Positions 60,458 through 61,242 of a stretch of 61,242 nt of DNA are shown here, in pieces. Positions within the stretch are counted from its first letter, which is position 1, and each line of letters starts with the position of its first letter. A program made the translations under genes and the position numbers. The notes beneath the pieces are model-generated. The model was not told where the DNA came from. It searched no databases and was given only the letters and a program-made list of their open reading frames with translations. Origin of the DNA: Betaproteobacteria bacterium (lineage in GTDB: Bacteria > Pseudomonadota > Gammaproteobacteria > Burkholderiales > SG8-41); NCBI GenBank assembly GCA_025356695.1, contig JANXSE010000140.1, forward strand, positions 1-61,242, read 5' to 3'.

Positions 60458-61242
60458 ATGAAAGTCTGTATTTTCGGCGCGGGTGCCGTCGGCGGCCATA
60501 TCGCCACGCGATTGATCAATGCCGGTGCCGACGAAATATCCATCGTCGCGCGCGGCGCCATGTTGAAAGCCATCCGCGAGCGCGGCCTCACGCTGCGCTC
60601 GAACGGCAAGGAAGAGATCCACGTCAAACCGAAAATCGCCACCGACGATCCGTCCACGCTACCACCGCAGGACGTGGTGCTGGTCACGGTCAAGGCCTAC
60701 GCGCTGGGCGCCGCCGCACCGGCCATCGCCAAACTGCTCGCGCCAAATGGCATCGCGGTGTTTCTGCTGAACGGCATTCCCTGGTGGTTCCAGCACGGCT
60801 TCAAGGGCGCCGCGGGCACACTGCCGCTGCTCGACCCGGACGGCGCGCTGTGGCGCGACGTCAAACCCGAACGCACGCTGGGCTGCGTCGTGCTTTCACC
60901 CAACGACATGGTCGAGCCGGGTGTCATCGTGCACACCGGTGCGCACAAGCTGGTGATCGGCGAACCCGACAATACGACCACGCCGCGCCTGCAGACCGTC
61001 ATCGACATGATCAAGCGCGGCGGCATGGACGCGCAGAGTTCGAACGATTTGCGCAAAGACATCTGGCAGAAACTCTGCCTCAACGCTTCGGGCAACACCG
61101 TCACCGCGATGACGCGCAACGATCTGGCGCAAGTCGGCGCCGACGACGGCCTCGTCACCATTTCGGTTAACGTCATGAGAGAAACGCTCGCCGTCGCCGC
61201 CGCACAAGGCTGGGACCTGCGCGCCGACACCGATTGCGAAAC
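60458..61242 (+). CDS. 2-dehydropantoate 2-reductase family protein, 3' end missing
   Basis: Starts at ATG 60458 (MKVCIFGAGAVGGHIATRL) after GGGGAG and is open to the end of the window (261 codons). NADPH loop GAGAVGG and VTVKAYAL fit the ApbA/PanE family. Later residues (WQKLCLNASGNTVTAMTRNDL) include the conserved lysine-to-asparagine region. Paralog of the gene at 51278. Whether it makes pantoate is not established. Confidence 0.85.
   Translation, partial: MKVCIFGAGAVGGHIATRLINAGADEISIVARGAMLKAIRERGLTLRSNGKEEIHVKPKIATDDPSTLPPQDVVLVTVKAYALGAAAPAIAKLLAPNGIAVFLLNGIPWWFQHGFKGAAGTLPLLDPDGALWRDVKPERTLGCVVLSPNDMVEPGVIVHTGAHKLVIGEPDNTTTPRLQTVIDMIKRGGMDAQSSNDLRKDIWQKLCLNASGNTVTAMTRNDLAQVGADDGLVTISVNVMRETLAVAAAQGWDLRADTDCE

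Overview
This 61 kb GC-rich window reads as the chromosome of a betaproteobacterium, most likely an uncultured Burkholderiales-type organism. The evidence is the gene order pilC-pilD-coaE-zapD-yacG, the block Nudix/ThiE-DUF815-argJ-secA-M23-DciA-lpxC joined to a complete dcw (division and cell wall) cluster, the rsmI/lpoA-yraN-diaA-BON and birA-coaX-SPOR-rfaE2 blocks, a phasin gene, and four Bug/TctC-type periplasmic receptors, a family greatly expanded in this group. No tRNA, CRISPR array, prophage or intact insertion sequence was found.

Layout. 1-5207 (+): end of a CorB/CorC-type CBS transporter, then pilC, pilD, coaE, zapD, yacG; pilB is not in its usual place before pilC. 5245-12127 (-): Nudix/ThiE fusion, DUF815 ATPase, argJ, secA and an M23 peptidase, with a DciA-like gene divergent. 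12600-31692 (-): a small membrane protein, lpxC, and the dcw cluster transcribed mraZ-rsmH-ftsL-ftsI-murE-murF-mraY-murD-ftsW-murG-murC-murB-ddlB-ftsQ-ftsA-ftsZ. It is headed by a strong promoter and three GTGGG MraZ boxes at exact 10-bp spacing. 32086-36054: BamE-like lipoprotein, a tartrate/isopropylmalate-type dehydrogenase, the RNase P RNA, pyrC, rsmI. 36037-39876 (+): lpoA, yraN, diaA, a BON lipoprotein, a low-complexity protein (-) and rfaE2. 39884-42522 (-): SPOR protein, coaX, birA, a small hypothetical. 42673-47047 (+): a Fur-type promoter followed by tonB-exbB-exbD-hemP-siderophore receptor. 47127-61242: S51-like peptidase, Bug receptors, glnS, two ketopantoate-reductase-family genes, phasin, pirin, alpha/beta hydrolase, an FAD monooxygenase, pyroglutamyl peptidase and a cupin, i.e. 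an accessory uptake/catabolic region.

The most unusual observation is a recurrent 'start echo'. Directly upstream of ddlB, murC, mraY and the S51-like gene there is a second copy of that gene's own ribosome-binding/start region and first 5-17 codons. The copy runs into unrelated sequence and ends at a stop codon overlapping the true start codon (ATGA or similar). In the dcw cases the echo start also overlaps the stop of the preceding gene, so each echo is a 24-48 codon mini-ORF that looks translationally coupled on both sides. Over the 38 best-aligned codons I count 10 synonymous and 1 amino-acid-changing difference. The inserts at murC and the S51-like gene share a hairpin-containing motif (GAGCAGGGGCCC ... 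GGATGCGA ... CCGCGA), although the loci are 26 kb apart and unrelated. A fifth mini-ORF with the same coupling, but no visible homology, lies between murC and murB. This could be a mobile mini-element that recreates the initiation region it enters, or a leader-peptide device; both readings are inference.
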